Assembly: GCA_028752905.1 (NCBI GenBank)
Contig: JAQNBH010000015.1
Coordinates: forward strand, 31,246,488 to 31,310,487
DNA: 64,000 nucleotides
Direction: 5' to 3'
Source: Cladorhizidae sp. MBARI D1340-BT2
Taxonomy: Eukaryota > Porifera > Demospongiae > Poecilosclerida > Cladorhizidae
The notes below the pieces were generated by a model that searched no databases, was not told the DNA's origin, and saw only the letters and a program-made list of their open reading frames with translations. Each line of letters starts with the position of its first letter. Positions within the stretch are counted from its first letter, which is position 1. The position numbers were made by a program, and so were the translations under genes. Below are positions 53,936-64,000 of this stretch, piece after piece.

Positions 53936-55430
53936 CACCATGTGGTAGCACCACACCCTGGCATACGTCGTAGGGCAGCAATGAAAGGGGGAGGGGTTTA
54001 AGAGGGAATAATTCTTCTATTCATCTATAGCATAATAGATAACTAGTAGCGTCCATAAAAAAATGACCACTTATTTCTCAGGAACCTACGAACCATCCAT
54101 AGACTTTAAAAACCACGGTTTTAAGAGGGATTGAGTTGGGGAAAATGAACTTATTTGGTTTTGTTTGTTTGTCTACAGTTAATTTTGGTACCAGAAGATA
54201 GTTATTTAAAGACTTAAAGAAGAAGGCTAATTAATTTAAAGACTTAAAGAAGAAGGCTAATTAGTGGTGACAAGTATACTCCTTTTAAACTGCATCCTGA
54301 TCACCTTGAAAATTCTCACACTACTTCCTACTAAGGGGTTGTGTAAAGGAACCACAGAACCACGTTATGAGTGCAAAGATGGTGTCTTCAAATTACCACA
54401 CAAAGGGAAATGGGAGGTGGATAAAGACGAGCAAGAATGGTGGCAATTTATCAATGTACAGTGCAACCTAGCCAAGCCAATCAACTGAACCCTGGCAAAT
54501 CAATGCAGATTGGCAATTAAATGTACTAGGCTTGCCAGTTCCAAGTGGTACCAGATACAGTACCAGCCCAAACATGTTTTGGTGTGTATACAAGTTTTGT
54601 GGGTGTACAATTATATATATGTAAGCTTAAGTCTCACTATTCTGTACTGTAAGAACTGACCACCATTACTCAGAAGAAGCTAACTGGATATTTCTCTGTT
54701 TATTGTAATGCACTGTAGTAGTTACATGCACGCATGCAGTGCTGTAGAGATTATTACAACTATAAGTACAAATTATATAGTTCGAGTAATGCAAACAAAT
54801 TCACCACTCCTGAACTCCCCTAGCTACAGAGGCTGCACTGTATACATGTACCTTCAATACACTTTGAGCTCTTAATGCAGTCATGTGGTCTGATACACAA
54901 CCTTGGAGTGAGAAGTGGCAACGAGCATTTCTAAGGTGATATAGGCAACAGTTTTTCAAGGACTCGACTCATTAACACTACAGACTTACAAGCCTAAATC
55001 AAGTATATATAATATTATATATCATTGGAAAGCTCTTGAAACAAGTAAACTGCCAAGTATTAAATGAAGAAAGTAGGGGGGTGATCTTGGACGGCCAGAG
55101 TGGCACTATCAGCTACTACTCTACAAAACACACACCCCAAAACAGTCCAAATATTATCCTGAAATCACAAATGCCAAAATTCGAAAATCTACGGAAAGCT
55201 GTACGACCCAGAACTAAAATTGTATAGTGCTCTATTTATCCGCGAAGAAATAGTGCCAACTAGAGCTGTTCAAGAGAAGCTACTTGTAGCAAGGGAATAG
55301 GAAAAGGAGTGATCCTCTTCATCGCAAGACTCTCGACAAGTAATGGTGGCAGCTATGAAATACCAGAGCAGGAACCCAGGGTGGCCATCAGGGGAAGCCC
55401 AGAGGAGAAGAGAATTATTATTATTATTAT
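53936..55430. other. Unannotated intron sequence
   Basis: A 30-bp duplication AAAGACTTAAAGAAGAAGGC lies at 54,208-54,262. A 75-codon plus frame near 54,270 has no recognisable domain. Nothing else. Confidence 0.5.
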
Positions 55431-55850
55431 TGTAGCACAGCTACTGGATGCTTAGATCCTGCTTCATGGGGAGCCCAGCTACTGGTGCCTAGATCCTGCT
55501 ATGGGGAGACCAGCTACTGGGTGCTTAGATCCTGCATCATGGGGAGCCCAGCTACTGGTGCCTAGGCCCTGCATCTTGGGGAGCCCAGCTACTGGGTGCC
55601 TAGATCCTGCTATGGGGAGACCAGCTACTGGGTGCTTAGATCCTGCTTCATGGGGAGCCCAGCTACTGGGTGCTTAGATCCTGCTTCATGGGGAGCCCAG
55701 CTACTGGGTGCCTAGGCCCTGCATCATGGGGAGCCCAGCTACTGGGTGCTTAGATCCTGCTTCATGGGGATACCAGCTACTGGGTGCTTAGATCCTGCTT
55801 CATGGGGATACCAGCTACTGGGTGCCTAGATCCTACTTCATGGGCAGCCA
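55430..55850. repeat. Minisatellite, about 38-bp unit, about 11 copies
   Basis: GGTGCTTAGATCCTGCTTCA then TGGGGAGCCCAGCTACTG. Some copies lack TTCA or read GCCTAGGCCCTGCATC. Confidence 0.94.
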
Positions 55851-56111
55851 AACTGTGTAACGGAGAAAATAGCTCATTTTATACCTTTGACAGTTTTGCT
55901 GCCTGTGAATAGTTTTTGCAGATACCTTTAGAGTTTATAATGCAACTGATCAATACATGCACCAGTTCTCTTTCTCCCCTTACCCACACGCCAGTTGACC
56001 TACATAGCTACTACGTTTCCAAGCTGGTGTGGCATCCAGAAAAACTTAACAGCGCATGATCTGTTACCAATACTTGCATCATTCCCTTCTTGTCCTGGCA
56101 GCGTCACGCTG

Positions 56112-56208
56112 GCAATGCACCCACACTCGCTGGCAAAGCACCCACACTCTCTGGCAACGTACCCACACTCGCTGGCAAAGCACTCACTGGCAAAGCACTC
56201 ACTTGCAA
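56112..56208. repeat. Short minisatellite, 21-bp unit, about 4.5 copies
   Basis: CACCCACACTCGCTGGCAAAG with GTACCC and shortened variants. Confidence 0.9.
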
Positions 56209-57109
56209 GCATATAGAAACGCCATGGGCCGATCCAGACCAAAATTTTTTAATGGTGTTCAAGGACCACCCAAAGAAGGCTTTAAGCAACCTTTTCATGA
56301 TTTTTTGTTGCATTTTTTAATGGCTCATATTCGGGACTTTTCGCAGCATTTTGGCTACCCTGTAAGGTGGACTTCCCTACCTTTTCACCAGACATCAGGT
56401 GGAAGGTAACAGGTACCTTTACAGGTGCATTTTGTTTGGGGTAATGGAGGAAATGTTCATTTTATGTTGTTTTGGGGGCATTTTTTGTTGCCAACACGTA
56501 AGATTAGATTTACCACATGTCATGGACCTTTATGACTGGAGTTCTAAATCTACCATGTCAGGACTTACATTGCATCGCCTTTTTTTGTCCGGGCAATACC
56601 CGGGTACCGCTACCAGTAAGTAAATAAATAAGCAAATAAATAAACAACAAAATAGTAACCGTACAGAAATATTTACGGTGCTTGTGGTTTGAGTTCAGGC
56701 TCTTGAGAGTGCCCCCCCCCCCCCCTCCCCCAGCAGCAGGCAAGTCCATTCCACAATGTCAATTGAACCGCTCACACTTTAGTGCTAGCAATGTCTCCGT
56801 GGCCAGGTCAAGATGGTGGCTTCCTCCCACAAATCAAACTAGGATTTTTCCCATTCATGTTGCAGATTTTTCTTTATCTATGAAGTATGTATGTATCTAT
56901 GTATGTATGTATGTATGTGTATTATACATCCACCTGTAAAACATATGAACGGGTCACATTCCTAAGCTCAGGACAATCCTAAGCTCAGGAATGATAGTCT
57001 GGTGGTCACAACTGGAGCTCCATTGATTCTTCACACTTCACTGTACGAACTAGATACATAGCGCTCAAAAGAGAGATATATCTCTGTGTGCTCTCTTTTG
57101 CTATATTAA
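56209..57109. other. Unannotated intron sequence
   Basis: Contains an AAAT-rich stretch (56,618-56,645), poly(C) at 56,712-56,725 and (GTAT)n at 56,885-56,920. No gene recognised. Confidence 0.5.
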
Positions 57110-58545
57110 GGACTCCAAATAACTTGCATATAATAGATCCATTCACAGCAATTTTGGAACCAGAGGACTCCAAATAATTTGCATATAATAGATCCATCCA
57201 CAGCAATTTTGGAACCAGAGCACTCCAAATAACTTGCATATAATAGATCCATCCACAGCAATTTTGGAACCAGAGCACTCCAAATAACTTGCATATAATA
57301 GATCCATTCACAGCAATTTTGGAACCAGAGGACTCCAAACAACTTGCATATATATAATAGATCCATTCACAGCAATTTTGGAACCAGAGGACTCCAACAT
57401 CATATATATAATAGATCCATTCACAGCAATTTTGGAACCAGAGGACTCCAAATAACTTCATATAATAGATCCACTCACGGCAATTTTGGAACCAGAGGAC
57501 TCCAAATAACTTGCATATAATAGATCCATTCATAGCAATTTTGGAACCAGAGGACTCTGCATATAATAGATCCATTCACAGCAATTTTGGAACCAGAGGA
57601 CTCCAAATAACTTGCATATATATAATAGATCCATTCACAGCAATTTTGGACCAGAGGACTCCAAATAACTTGCATATAATATATTCATTCACAGCAATTT
57701 TGGAACCAGAGGACTCCAAATAACTTGCATATAATAGACCCATTCATAGCAATTTTGGAACCAGGACTCCAAATAACTTGCATATAATATATTCATTCGT
57801 AGCAATTTTGGAACCAGAGGACTCCAAGTAACTTGCATACAATAGATCCATTCACAGCAATTTTGGAACCAGAGGACTCCAAACAACTTGCATATAATAG
57901 ATCCATTCACAGCAATTTTGGAACCAGGGGACTCCAAATAACTTGCATACAATAGATCCATTCACAGCAATTTTGGAACCAGAGGACTCCAAATAACTTG
58001 CAAATAATAGATCCATTCACAGCAATTTTGGAACCAGAGGACTCCAAATAACTTGCATATAATAGATCCATTCACAGCAATTTTGGAACCAGAGGACTCC
58101 AAATAACTTGCATACAGATCCATTCATAGCAATTTTGGCAGAGGACTCCAAATAACTTGCATATAATAGATCCATTCACAGCAATTTTGGAACCAGAGGA
58201 CTCCAAATAACTTGCATAATCCATTCACAGCAATTTTGGAACCAGAGGACTCCAAATAACTTGCATATAATAGATCCATTCACAGCAATTTTGGAACCAG
58301 GACTCCAAATAACTTGCATACAGATCCATTCATAGCAATTTTGGCAGAGGACTCCAAATAACTTGCATATAATAGATCCATTCATAGCAATTTTGGAACC
58401 AGAGGACTCCAAATAACTTTCATATAATAGATCCATTCATAGCAATTTTGGAACCAGAGGACTCCAAATAACTTGCATACAGATCCATTCATAGCAATTT
58501 TAGAACCAGAGGACTGCATATACCTTCACAGCAATTTTAGAACCA
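57110..58545. repeat. Minisatellite, about 55-bp unit, about 27 copies
   Basis: AATAACTTGCATATAATAGA then TCCATTCACAGCAATTTTGG then AACCAGAGGACTCCA. Many indel variants (CATATATATAATAG, CATACAGATCC, GGACCAG, GGCAGAG) make it less regular than the others. A single inverted, diverged unit is at 61,300-61,352. Confidence 0.95.
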
Positions 58546-59492
58546 AATTATCCATACTGCCAACATGTAATCGGTTTCTGTAACTTTAATTTCCACTGGT
58601 TGAGACCAATGCATATTACACCCCCTTCCCCATTGCTTCCCCTTACCACACTTACCGGCAATACGCCAGTCGCCATGGTGAGTCCAAATAACTTGCTAAG
58701 AAGTGAGTGGATCCGACACGCCCTATGTCCAGGGGACCACCCACCTGCCCTGCCCACCCACAAGGAAAATATCCCAGGACCCTTTCAGGAGAGGGGCGAA
58801 GGAATAATGAGCAATATTTAGAGTAGAGCATGACCTTCAAGAATACGTTCATAGAAACAGCATGATATCAACTCCCCTGCTACACGGCTGCCCGTGGCTC
58901 GGGGGCACACAAGAGCTCTGATAAACTGTCTAGACTGAGAGTTAATTGACGCTGACTGCAGATGCTTGGTTGGTGCAGACGCTACGAGCGCCATACGTAC
59001 TTGAAGTAGAGCAGCTACTGATCTGGGCCTGCTGTACGGAGAAGGCTTACTTAAATAACCCTATTCTACCTAGCACGAAAACTCGTACAATTATCTACAT
59101 CCATGCAGGGAAAAAAGATCTTGACTTCACAAGCCATTATATACCTTGTGAGCAGCTTCAGTAATAGACGTGTCTGAAACAGCCGAGCGCCATCTTCCAA
59201 CTTCTCCATCCACTGGAACAGAGGTGCCACAGGCTCAAACAGACAGACTTCTTCACCAATTCAGCCACCACACTCACCAGGATGCACACGTGTGGCAAAC
59301 TAAAACTGCACTAAGTTTCCGAAACTGAAGGAGCAGAAAGAGCCAGAAAAAATAATCGACAGCCTGCACAATCTTTTTAGATGGATCCTGCAGTGGCCAT
59401 ATCCCGTGTTCGAAGTTTCCAACTATATAGCTATGGCTGCAGTTTGAGCCTGTCACCATAGCAATCGACTACAGAATGGAAACAAGACCATA
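58546..59492. other. Unique intron sequence
   Basis: A minus-strand ATG followed by ACTGGCGTATTGCCG and GTAAGTGTGG (58,660-58,680) looks like a tiny first exon, but nothing supports it. Otherwise no feature. Confidence 0.4.
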
Positions 59493-59638
59493 CCCATGTA
59501 GAACACAAGTTAGATGACCCTTTACCATTTAAAATTGTCGCAATCCTACATACCAATCATGTACAACAGTGATTGGTATGTCGTATTACGACAATTTTAA
59601 ATGGTAAAGGGTCATCAAACGAGTTGCTGTCTACATGG
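59493..59638. mobile_element. Fold-back MITE family B, best copy (146 bp)
   Basis: Almost the whole element is one imperfect palindrome. The outer arms CCATGTAGA are followed by GATGACCCTTTACCATTTAA and AATTGTCG and, near the centre, CATACCAATCA, all mirrored on the right; the loop is TGTACAACAG. Flanked by TA on both sides. Too short to code. Family members are at 14,190 and 42,950. Confidence 0.85.
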
Positions 59639-60084
59639 TAGTTCATTCTTAAAAAAAAATGTTTTGACTAATTTAGTTGCAACCACAACCACACCGTGTT
59701 GTGTGCGTGGCGTGTGTGCATGCGTTAGCACAATAGTTTTAATGATACTTTACCAAACTTGGTAGGATCAAACTGTGGCTGTCTAAGGTTAAAACCACAA
59801 ATTAGCTGTTATGGGAACACAACTCAGCTTAACCAAACTTGGGTTTGTATAGCGAACAATTGATGACGACTTTTTAAGGTCGTGGTGCAAGAGCAAAGGT
59901 CAAGTCCACAAATTAGGCTTTACGAGACGACAGATCTCTACCACAGTTGAAGTAGGTACCAAGAAATGATTAGGTCACTGGAAGCAGCTGCACCCTATAA
60001 TGAAGGTTTAATTTGTTTTTTAATTAACAGAACATTCTTTGCCTCTTGTTGTTGTATCATATGTAAAGTAGTTGAGAGGCCAGT
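59639..60084. other. Unique intron sequence
   Basis: No feature recognised. Confidence 0.45.
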
Positions 60085-60235
60085 CATCTCACTTCAGCAG
60101 AGCCCTGTGAGCTTCTGAGTCATCTCACTTCAGCAGAGCCCTGTGAGCTTCTGAGTCATCTCACTTCAGCAGAGCCCTGTGAGCTTCTGAGTCATCTCAC
60201 TTCAGCAGAGCCCTGTGAGCTTCTGAGTCTCCAGC
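60085..60235. repeat. Tandem repeat, 36-bp unit, about 4 copies
   Basis: GAGTCATCTCACTTCAGCAG then AGCCCTGTGAGCTTCT, copies identical. Confidence 0.96.
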
Positions 60236-60266
60236 ACTAGCAGGGTTTCATTTAGAAAATTGTCCA

Positions 60267-60268
<2 letters not shown>

Positions 60269-60296
<28 letters not shown>
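60269..60296. repeat. Poly(G) tract
   Basis: About 26 G. Further G- and C-rich runs at 60,380-60,391 and 60,417-60,433. Confidence 0.95.
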
Positions 60297-60297
<1 letters not shown>

Positions 60298-60544
60298 ACT
60301 GGACGAATCTGGATTTTAAGGGGGGCATGATGGTTAAAGATGTGACAAAGTTTCTAATGAATTTTAATAATACAATTTCCAGGGGGGGGGGCGGGCAAAA
60401 AGGTTCAAAGAGAGCCGCCCCCCCCACCCCCCCTAAATGAAACCTAGTGCTTCTGTTCAAATACTTTTCTTACTTGCTCCTTTTTCTTGTGTACTGCACA
60501 AGTCAACACATACCAGACCTTTGCTGTTGTTGTTGTGTTATTAG

Positions 60545-60908
60545 AGTCAGCCCCTTGGTGGAGGCCCAGCTACAGCCTCCTTCAAGGGTGTAGTCAGCCC
60601 CTTGGTGGAGGCCCAGCTACAGCCTTCTTCAAGCCAGCCCTTGGTGGTGGCCAGCTACAGCCTCCTTCAAGGGTGTAGTCAGCCCCTTGGTGGAGGCCTA
60701 GCTACAGCCTCCTTCAAGGGTGTAGTCAGCCCCTTGATGGAGGCCCAGCTACAGCCTCCTTCAAGGGTGTAGTCAGCCGCTTGATGGAGGCCCAGCTACA
60801 GCCTCCTTCAAGGGTGTAGTCAGCCCCTTGGTGGAGGCCCAGCTACAGCCTCCTTCAAGGGTAGTCAAGCCCCTTGGTGGAGGCCCAGCTACAGCCTCCT
60901 TCAAGGAC
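60545..60908. repeat. Minisatellite, 47-bp unit, about 7.7 copies
   Basis: GTAGTCAGCCCCTTGGTGGA then GGCCCAGCTACAGCCTCCTT then CAAGGGT. The final copy runs on into ACTTGGTAACAGTTGCAC, which matches candidate exon P3 at 17,770. The unit may therefore have been seeded by an exon edge. Confidence 0.94.
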
Positions 60909-61014
60909 TTGGTAACAGTTGCACAGAACTCCAGAACTAACCCAACATTCATCATGTTATTCTATACCATTTTCATTGCTCAAGTACACACATATTTGCT
61001 GTGCTATTGCAGGA

Positions 61015-61165
61015 ATTTGCTTTATGTTGTTATCACTGTTAGTATGGTGGCAGGTTATTAGATTACTAGGGTATGGTTGCAGGCTATTAGATTACTAGGT
61101 TATGGCTGCAGGCTTTTGCTTATCATTCTGTTGGATTACTCTATATGGATGCAGGCTTTTGCTTA
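61015..61165. repeat. Degenerate repeat, about 28-30-bp unit, 3 to 4 copies
   Basis: TGGTTGCAGGCTATTAGATT, TGGCTGCAGGCTTTTGCTTA and TGGATGCAGGCTTTTGCTTA. Confidence 0.7.
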
Positions 61166-61299
61166 TGTTCATCTGTTAATAAATTGCTCCGTTCAGATCC
61201 AGCTGCACACCATGCTTGATGACACCATCAATGAATTTACCTGCCGCATGACCACCCTTCACCTCAGCAATCAAGAAACGATTAGGCATTATGGACAAT

Positions 61300-61352
61300 T
61301 TGGAGTCCTCTGGTTCCAAACTGTGAATGGATGTATTTTACGCAAGTTATCT
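61300..61352 (-). repeat. Single inverted copy of the 55-bp minisatellite unit
   Basis: GGAGTCCTCTGGTTCCAAA, GTGAATGGATGTATTTTACG and CAAGTTAT are the reverse complement of the unit at 57.1-58.5 kb, diverged at several positions. It may be the ancestral single copy or a relic of an inversion. Confidence 0.8.
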
Positions 61353-61924
61353 GAGAGGGGAAAAAAGAGCTATAGATAGATAGAGATAAACTTTGATCTT
61401 CGAAAATAAGAATGTTCACAGTTTTTAAGACTTTTAGGTTTGCCTCATACAAGAACTACAGCCAAGTAGCCAATGAGAGTTTTAACCAGATACGGGGTTT
61501 GTTTATTGGGGGTGGAGTTTGCCATCCATCATTAAATATACCACCAATATAGGGAGTATCACGGAACATGGTAGCTACATGTATAGAACTCCCTGATAGA
61601 TCCTTGAGGATAAAATGTCATCCCTGATAGAAAATCTTTGAAGATAAATGTCAATTTCCAAATTGCCCTCTCCCCCCCCCCCCCCCCCCCCCCCCCCCAA
61701 GTTTATAGGTCTGCTAGTTTACTCGGCTGAAAACGATCATTTAGGCAGCCAAGAAGTGATATAGGTCTCACTGGGGGCTGCTTCTTGGAGAGAGAAAAAC
61801 AAGTAAAAACAAGTTCTAGTGTGTTCTAAAACTAGATATGAATGCCATGCATGGAAGATTTGAGGGTCCTCCCCGCACACACTCCCTTGAGCACTCGCTG
61901 ACACTGGTTGCCTAGTAACAATCT
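61353..61924. other. Unique sequence with poly(C)
   Basis: Poly(C) tract at 61,670-61,698. No gene recognised. Confidence 0.5.
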
Positions 61925-62512
61925 CGTACCCACACATGGGTAGAAGGCCCTCATTCTTAACAATACATGGCCCTCACTAGTCCTTACCCACACATGGGAA
62001 GAAGGCCCTCATTCTTAACAATACATGGGAAGAAGGCCCTCATTCTTAACAATACATGGGAAGAAGGCCCTCATTCTTAACAATACATGGCCCTCACTAG
62101 TCCTTACCAACACATGGGAAGAAGGCCCTCATTTTTAACAATACATGGGAAGAAGGCCCTCATTCTTAACAATACATGGGAAGAAGGCCCTCATTCTTAA
62201 CAATACATGGCCCTCACTAGTCCTTGCCCACACATGGGAAGAAGGCCCTCATTCTTAACAATACATGGGAAGAAGGCCCTCATTCTTAACAATACATGGG
62301 AAGAAGGCCCTCATTCTTAACAATACATGGGAAGAAGGCCCTCATTCTTAACAATACATGGGAAGAAGGCCCTCATTCTTACAATACATGGCCCTCACTA
62401 GTCCTTACCAACACATGGGAAGAAGGCCCTCATTCTTAACAATACATGGGAAGAAGGCCCTCATTCTTACAATACATGGCCCTCACTAGTCCTTACCCAC
62501 ACATGGGAAGAA
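61925..62512. repeat. Minisatellite with 31-bp and 27-bp modules in higher-order blocks
   Basis: Main unit ACATGGGAAGAAGGCCCTCA then TTCTTAACAAT. It is interrupted at intervals by a block ACATGGCCCTCACTAGTCCT then TACCCAC. The blocks recur after runs of one to five main units, indicating duplication of composite blocks. It ends about 90 bp from the TPR exon. Confidence 0.95.
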
Positions 62513-62601
62513 GGCACAACTAGTTCTACCATGTCCAGACCATGTCCAGACCATGTCCAGTTGGGTTTTTATTGCCAACACTTACAGTCAAACATTCTTA
62601 C

Positions 62602-62725
62602 CTTTCTGGTCAATCCTATTAGCAGCGGTGATGTCTTCTTCAGCCTCATCAAGAAAACCAAGGTGGAGTCTAGCTACTCCTCTGCGATAGAGAGCCTTGC
62701 AGTTAGCTGGCTGGAGCTTCAGAAC
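62602..62725 (-). CDS. TPR gene, penultimate exon (TPR motif)
   Basis: A 124-bp minus-strand exon from GTGCCATGCAG to the donor GTAAGAATGT. It encodes VLKLQPANCKALYRRGVARL then HLGFLDEAEEDITAANRIDQ and K, plus one base that the exon at 47,735 completes to Asp. The pattern x-A-L-Y-R-R-G-x-A-x-x-x-L-G-x-x-x-x-A-x-x-D is a textbook TPR, closest in feel to the third TPR of cyclophilin-40/FKBP co-chaperones, whose KALYRR basic residues form the carboxylate clamp for Hsp90/Hsp70 tails. The acceptor lacks a strong pyrimidine tract, so the exon might extend further 5' (the frame stays open to about 62,854). Confidence 0.8.
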
Positions 62726-63849
62726 CTGCATGGCACCACTAATAAAGCCAACACCGGTCATGGCAATGGACTTACTTCGTTCGTACGAGCGACGACCCTC
62801 TCCCATTTTTCCATATGACTCAAACATGCTGAAGCAAGCAAGAATATTGTACAAGAGGCCACATAAAGGATATTTTGTAAATATAAGATCAGTTTTGCAT
62901 TGCCTTGTATCTCACAGATTACTCAATACTTTATATAATACCAATCACAGCTTCAATGTTTGCCAATGTTACGTATCTTACCCAGACTGCATTTAGAGGG
63001 GGGGGTGCTATTGCTAATCGTTAATCCTTCGCCCCCCTCGAGATCTTGGGATATTATATTATTGTATAGTGTTGTTGATAATATGCCCCTCCCCCCCCCC
63101 CCCCCCCCCGTTAACAAAATACTACTTTTGCCCCCCCCCCTCCCCTCCCCCCCTTCAACTCAATCCTAAATGCAGCCATTACTATTTCACTACTCTCTTA
63201 TAATGTATCATGGAATTACTACTACCTAAGGGAGTTGGCTAGGGCACGACTTAGTCTGGTGTAGCCAATCCTTTACCTTCCATCTTTGGGACGGGTTGAG
63301 AAAAAAAGGGTCTGGTGTTTTTGAGCATATACGATTATGTCACATGACTATAGCTGCAGCCCAATCAGATTGCAGTATTGATTTTAATCCAGCCATGTGG
63401 AATAGTGAACGCCTAGCTTAATTCCTACAGCCAGGGCAAACTTACCTCGTTGGTGGAGAGGAACTTACAGAAGAAACCATAAACTAGCTGCTAGTTGGTC
63501 GGAGCTATCGTCATCACGCATGTAAATTATAGTACATGTACTATTACAAATGCAAGATATTGCCCACCATTTCTGTGACGTAGAAGTGGTGTGTTATGTT
63601 AAATCCTTCCTACACAAGCTAGGAACACCAGACCCTTCTCTTCCACTGCCCCAAAGGTAAGGAGGTAAAGGGTCAGCTACTACAGAAGAGGCATGAGTTG
63701 GGCAATGTCTAGAAAGATCTGGTACCCAATGTCTGCACTAGTTTTTACATCTCCCATTTGCAGGTGTAAAGAATCCGTTACAGAAATACCCCCAACAAGA
63801 AATAGCATCAAAGAAAGGGTGGGTGGCTGGGGGGAGATAATAAATTCAC
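62726..63849. other. Probable intron(s) of the TPR gene
   Basis: Poly(C) tracts at 63,088-63,109 and 63,131-63,152. A short open segment with good borders (AACTAGCAG ... GTAAGTTTGC on minus, 63,446-63,487) could be a small exon but its phase does not fit its neighbours. An exon encoding the rest of the preceding TPR is expected here and was not found. Confidence 0.4.
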
Positions 63850-63985
63850 CTGCTAAGTTGTTAGTAACTGCAACCATTACATTTATTGCTTCCTCTTTCT
63901 GCTCTTTTGTTGGCTTCAGTCGCCCAGCAGCCAACTCCAATCCAGGAATGAAGTCCAACTTGTCCATAATCCCCTTGCAGAACAT
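63850..63985 (-). CDS. Probable upstream exon of the TPR gene
   Basis: The minus-strand open segment ends at TTAGCAG followed by GTGAATTTAT. It encodes GLELAAGRLKPTKEQKEEAI then NVMVAVTNNLA, followed by a split codon. The N-N-L-A ending matches the L-N-L-A-A/S-C helix that begins the second helix of many co-chaperone TPRs, which normally precedes a segment like the exon at 62,602. The phase (1) does not match the phase 0 start of that exon, so at least one exon lies between. The 5' limit is not defined and may be outside the window. Confidence 0.45.
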
Positions 63986-64000
63986 ACTTGCATGGTTGTA

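Noticed and set aside
58660..58690. Minus-strand ATG followed by seven codons and GTAAGTG
   Set aside because: Too short to distinguish from chance, with no following exon found.
61196..61379. Plus-strand exon-like segment after CGTTCAG (HTMLDDTINEFTCRM)
   Set aside because: The first 80 bases look protein-like, but there is no donor and the frame runs into the inverted minisatellite unit; the family is not recognised.

Overview
This is nuclear DNA from an animal, most likely a marine invertebrate. Genes are broken into short exons (40-135 bp) with GT/AG borders. The intergenic and intron space is packed with minisatellites, microsatellites, poly(G)/poly(C) tracts and decayed copies of many animal transposon classes (hAT, piggyBac, pogo, Penelope-like, non-LTR LINEs, Ty3/gypsy). 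There are no rRNA, tRNA, CRISPR or operon signals. A sponge would fit the short exons and the transposon mix, but that is inference; no gene here fixes the phylum.

Two host genes are supported by exon chains on the minus strand. (1) A START-like lipid-transfer-domain gene starts at an ATG at 36,621-36,623, just downstream (minus strand) of a CpG-dense promoter-like region. It runs through seven exons whose splice phases all agree, down to 22,210, and must continue toward lower coordinates. Its introns hold a Penelope-like fragment, 23-, 42-, 21- and 18-bp minisatellites, a gypsy fragment, a LINE fragment and a pogo MITE; a 3.2-kb 39-bp array lies just past the last recognised exon. (2) A tetratricopeptide-repeat (TPR) gene of immunophilin/co-chaperone type has a TPR exon at 62,602-62,725 and a phase-matched last exon at 47,632-47,735. 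The roughly 14.9-kb intron between them contains a piggyBac element, a 2.4-kb 27-bp array and several more arrays; the gene probably continues off the right edge. A third, unrecognised plus-strand gene is hinted at by two phase-matched exons at 12.16 and 12.74 kb and perhaps one at 17.75 kb.

Layout: 0-0.9 kb two fused minisatellites; 0.9-2.7 kb decayed hAT; 3.4-4.2 kb 3' end of a LINE with a restriction-like endonuclease; 5-8.5 kb arrays, a hairpin and a second hAT remnant; 10-12 kb arrays; 15.3-17.4 kb 42-bp and 29-bp arrays; 18.7-21.9 kb 39-bp array; 22-36.9 kb START-like gene with its repeats; 37-44.5 kb mostly unannotated sequence; 44.6-47.3 kb a 49-bp array split by a hAT insertion; 47.6-62.7 kb TPR gene and its repeat-filled intron; 62.7-64 kb probable upstream TPR exons.

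Most long open frames in the window are artefacts of tandem arrays whose period is a multiple of three (18, 21, 27, 39, 42, 54 and 57 bp) or, for the 11-bp array, of stop-free repeats. I do not annotate them as genes. I found no convincing undescribed multi-gene system. The most interesting items are the Z-DNA-prone 2.4-kb array, the hAT element nested in a minisatellite with clustered subterminal motifs, the internally deleted piggyBac that keeps its first coding exon, the pogo MITE carrying only a DNA-binding domain, and the two reconstructed host genes.
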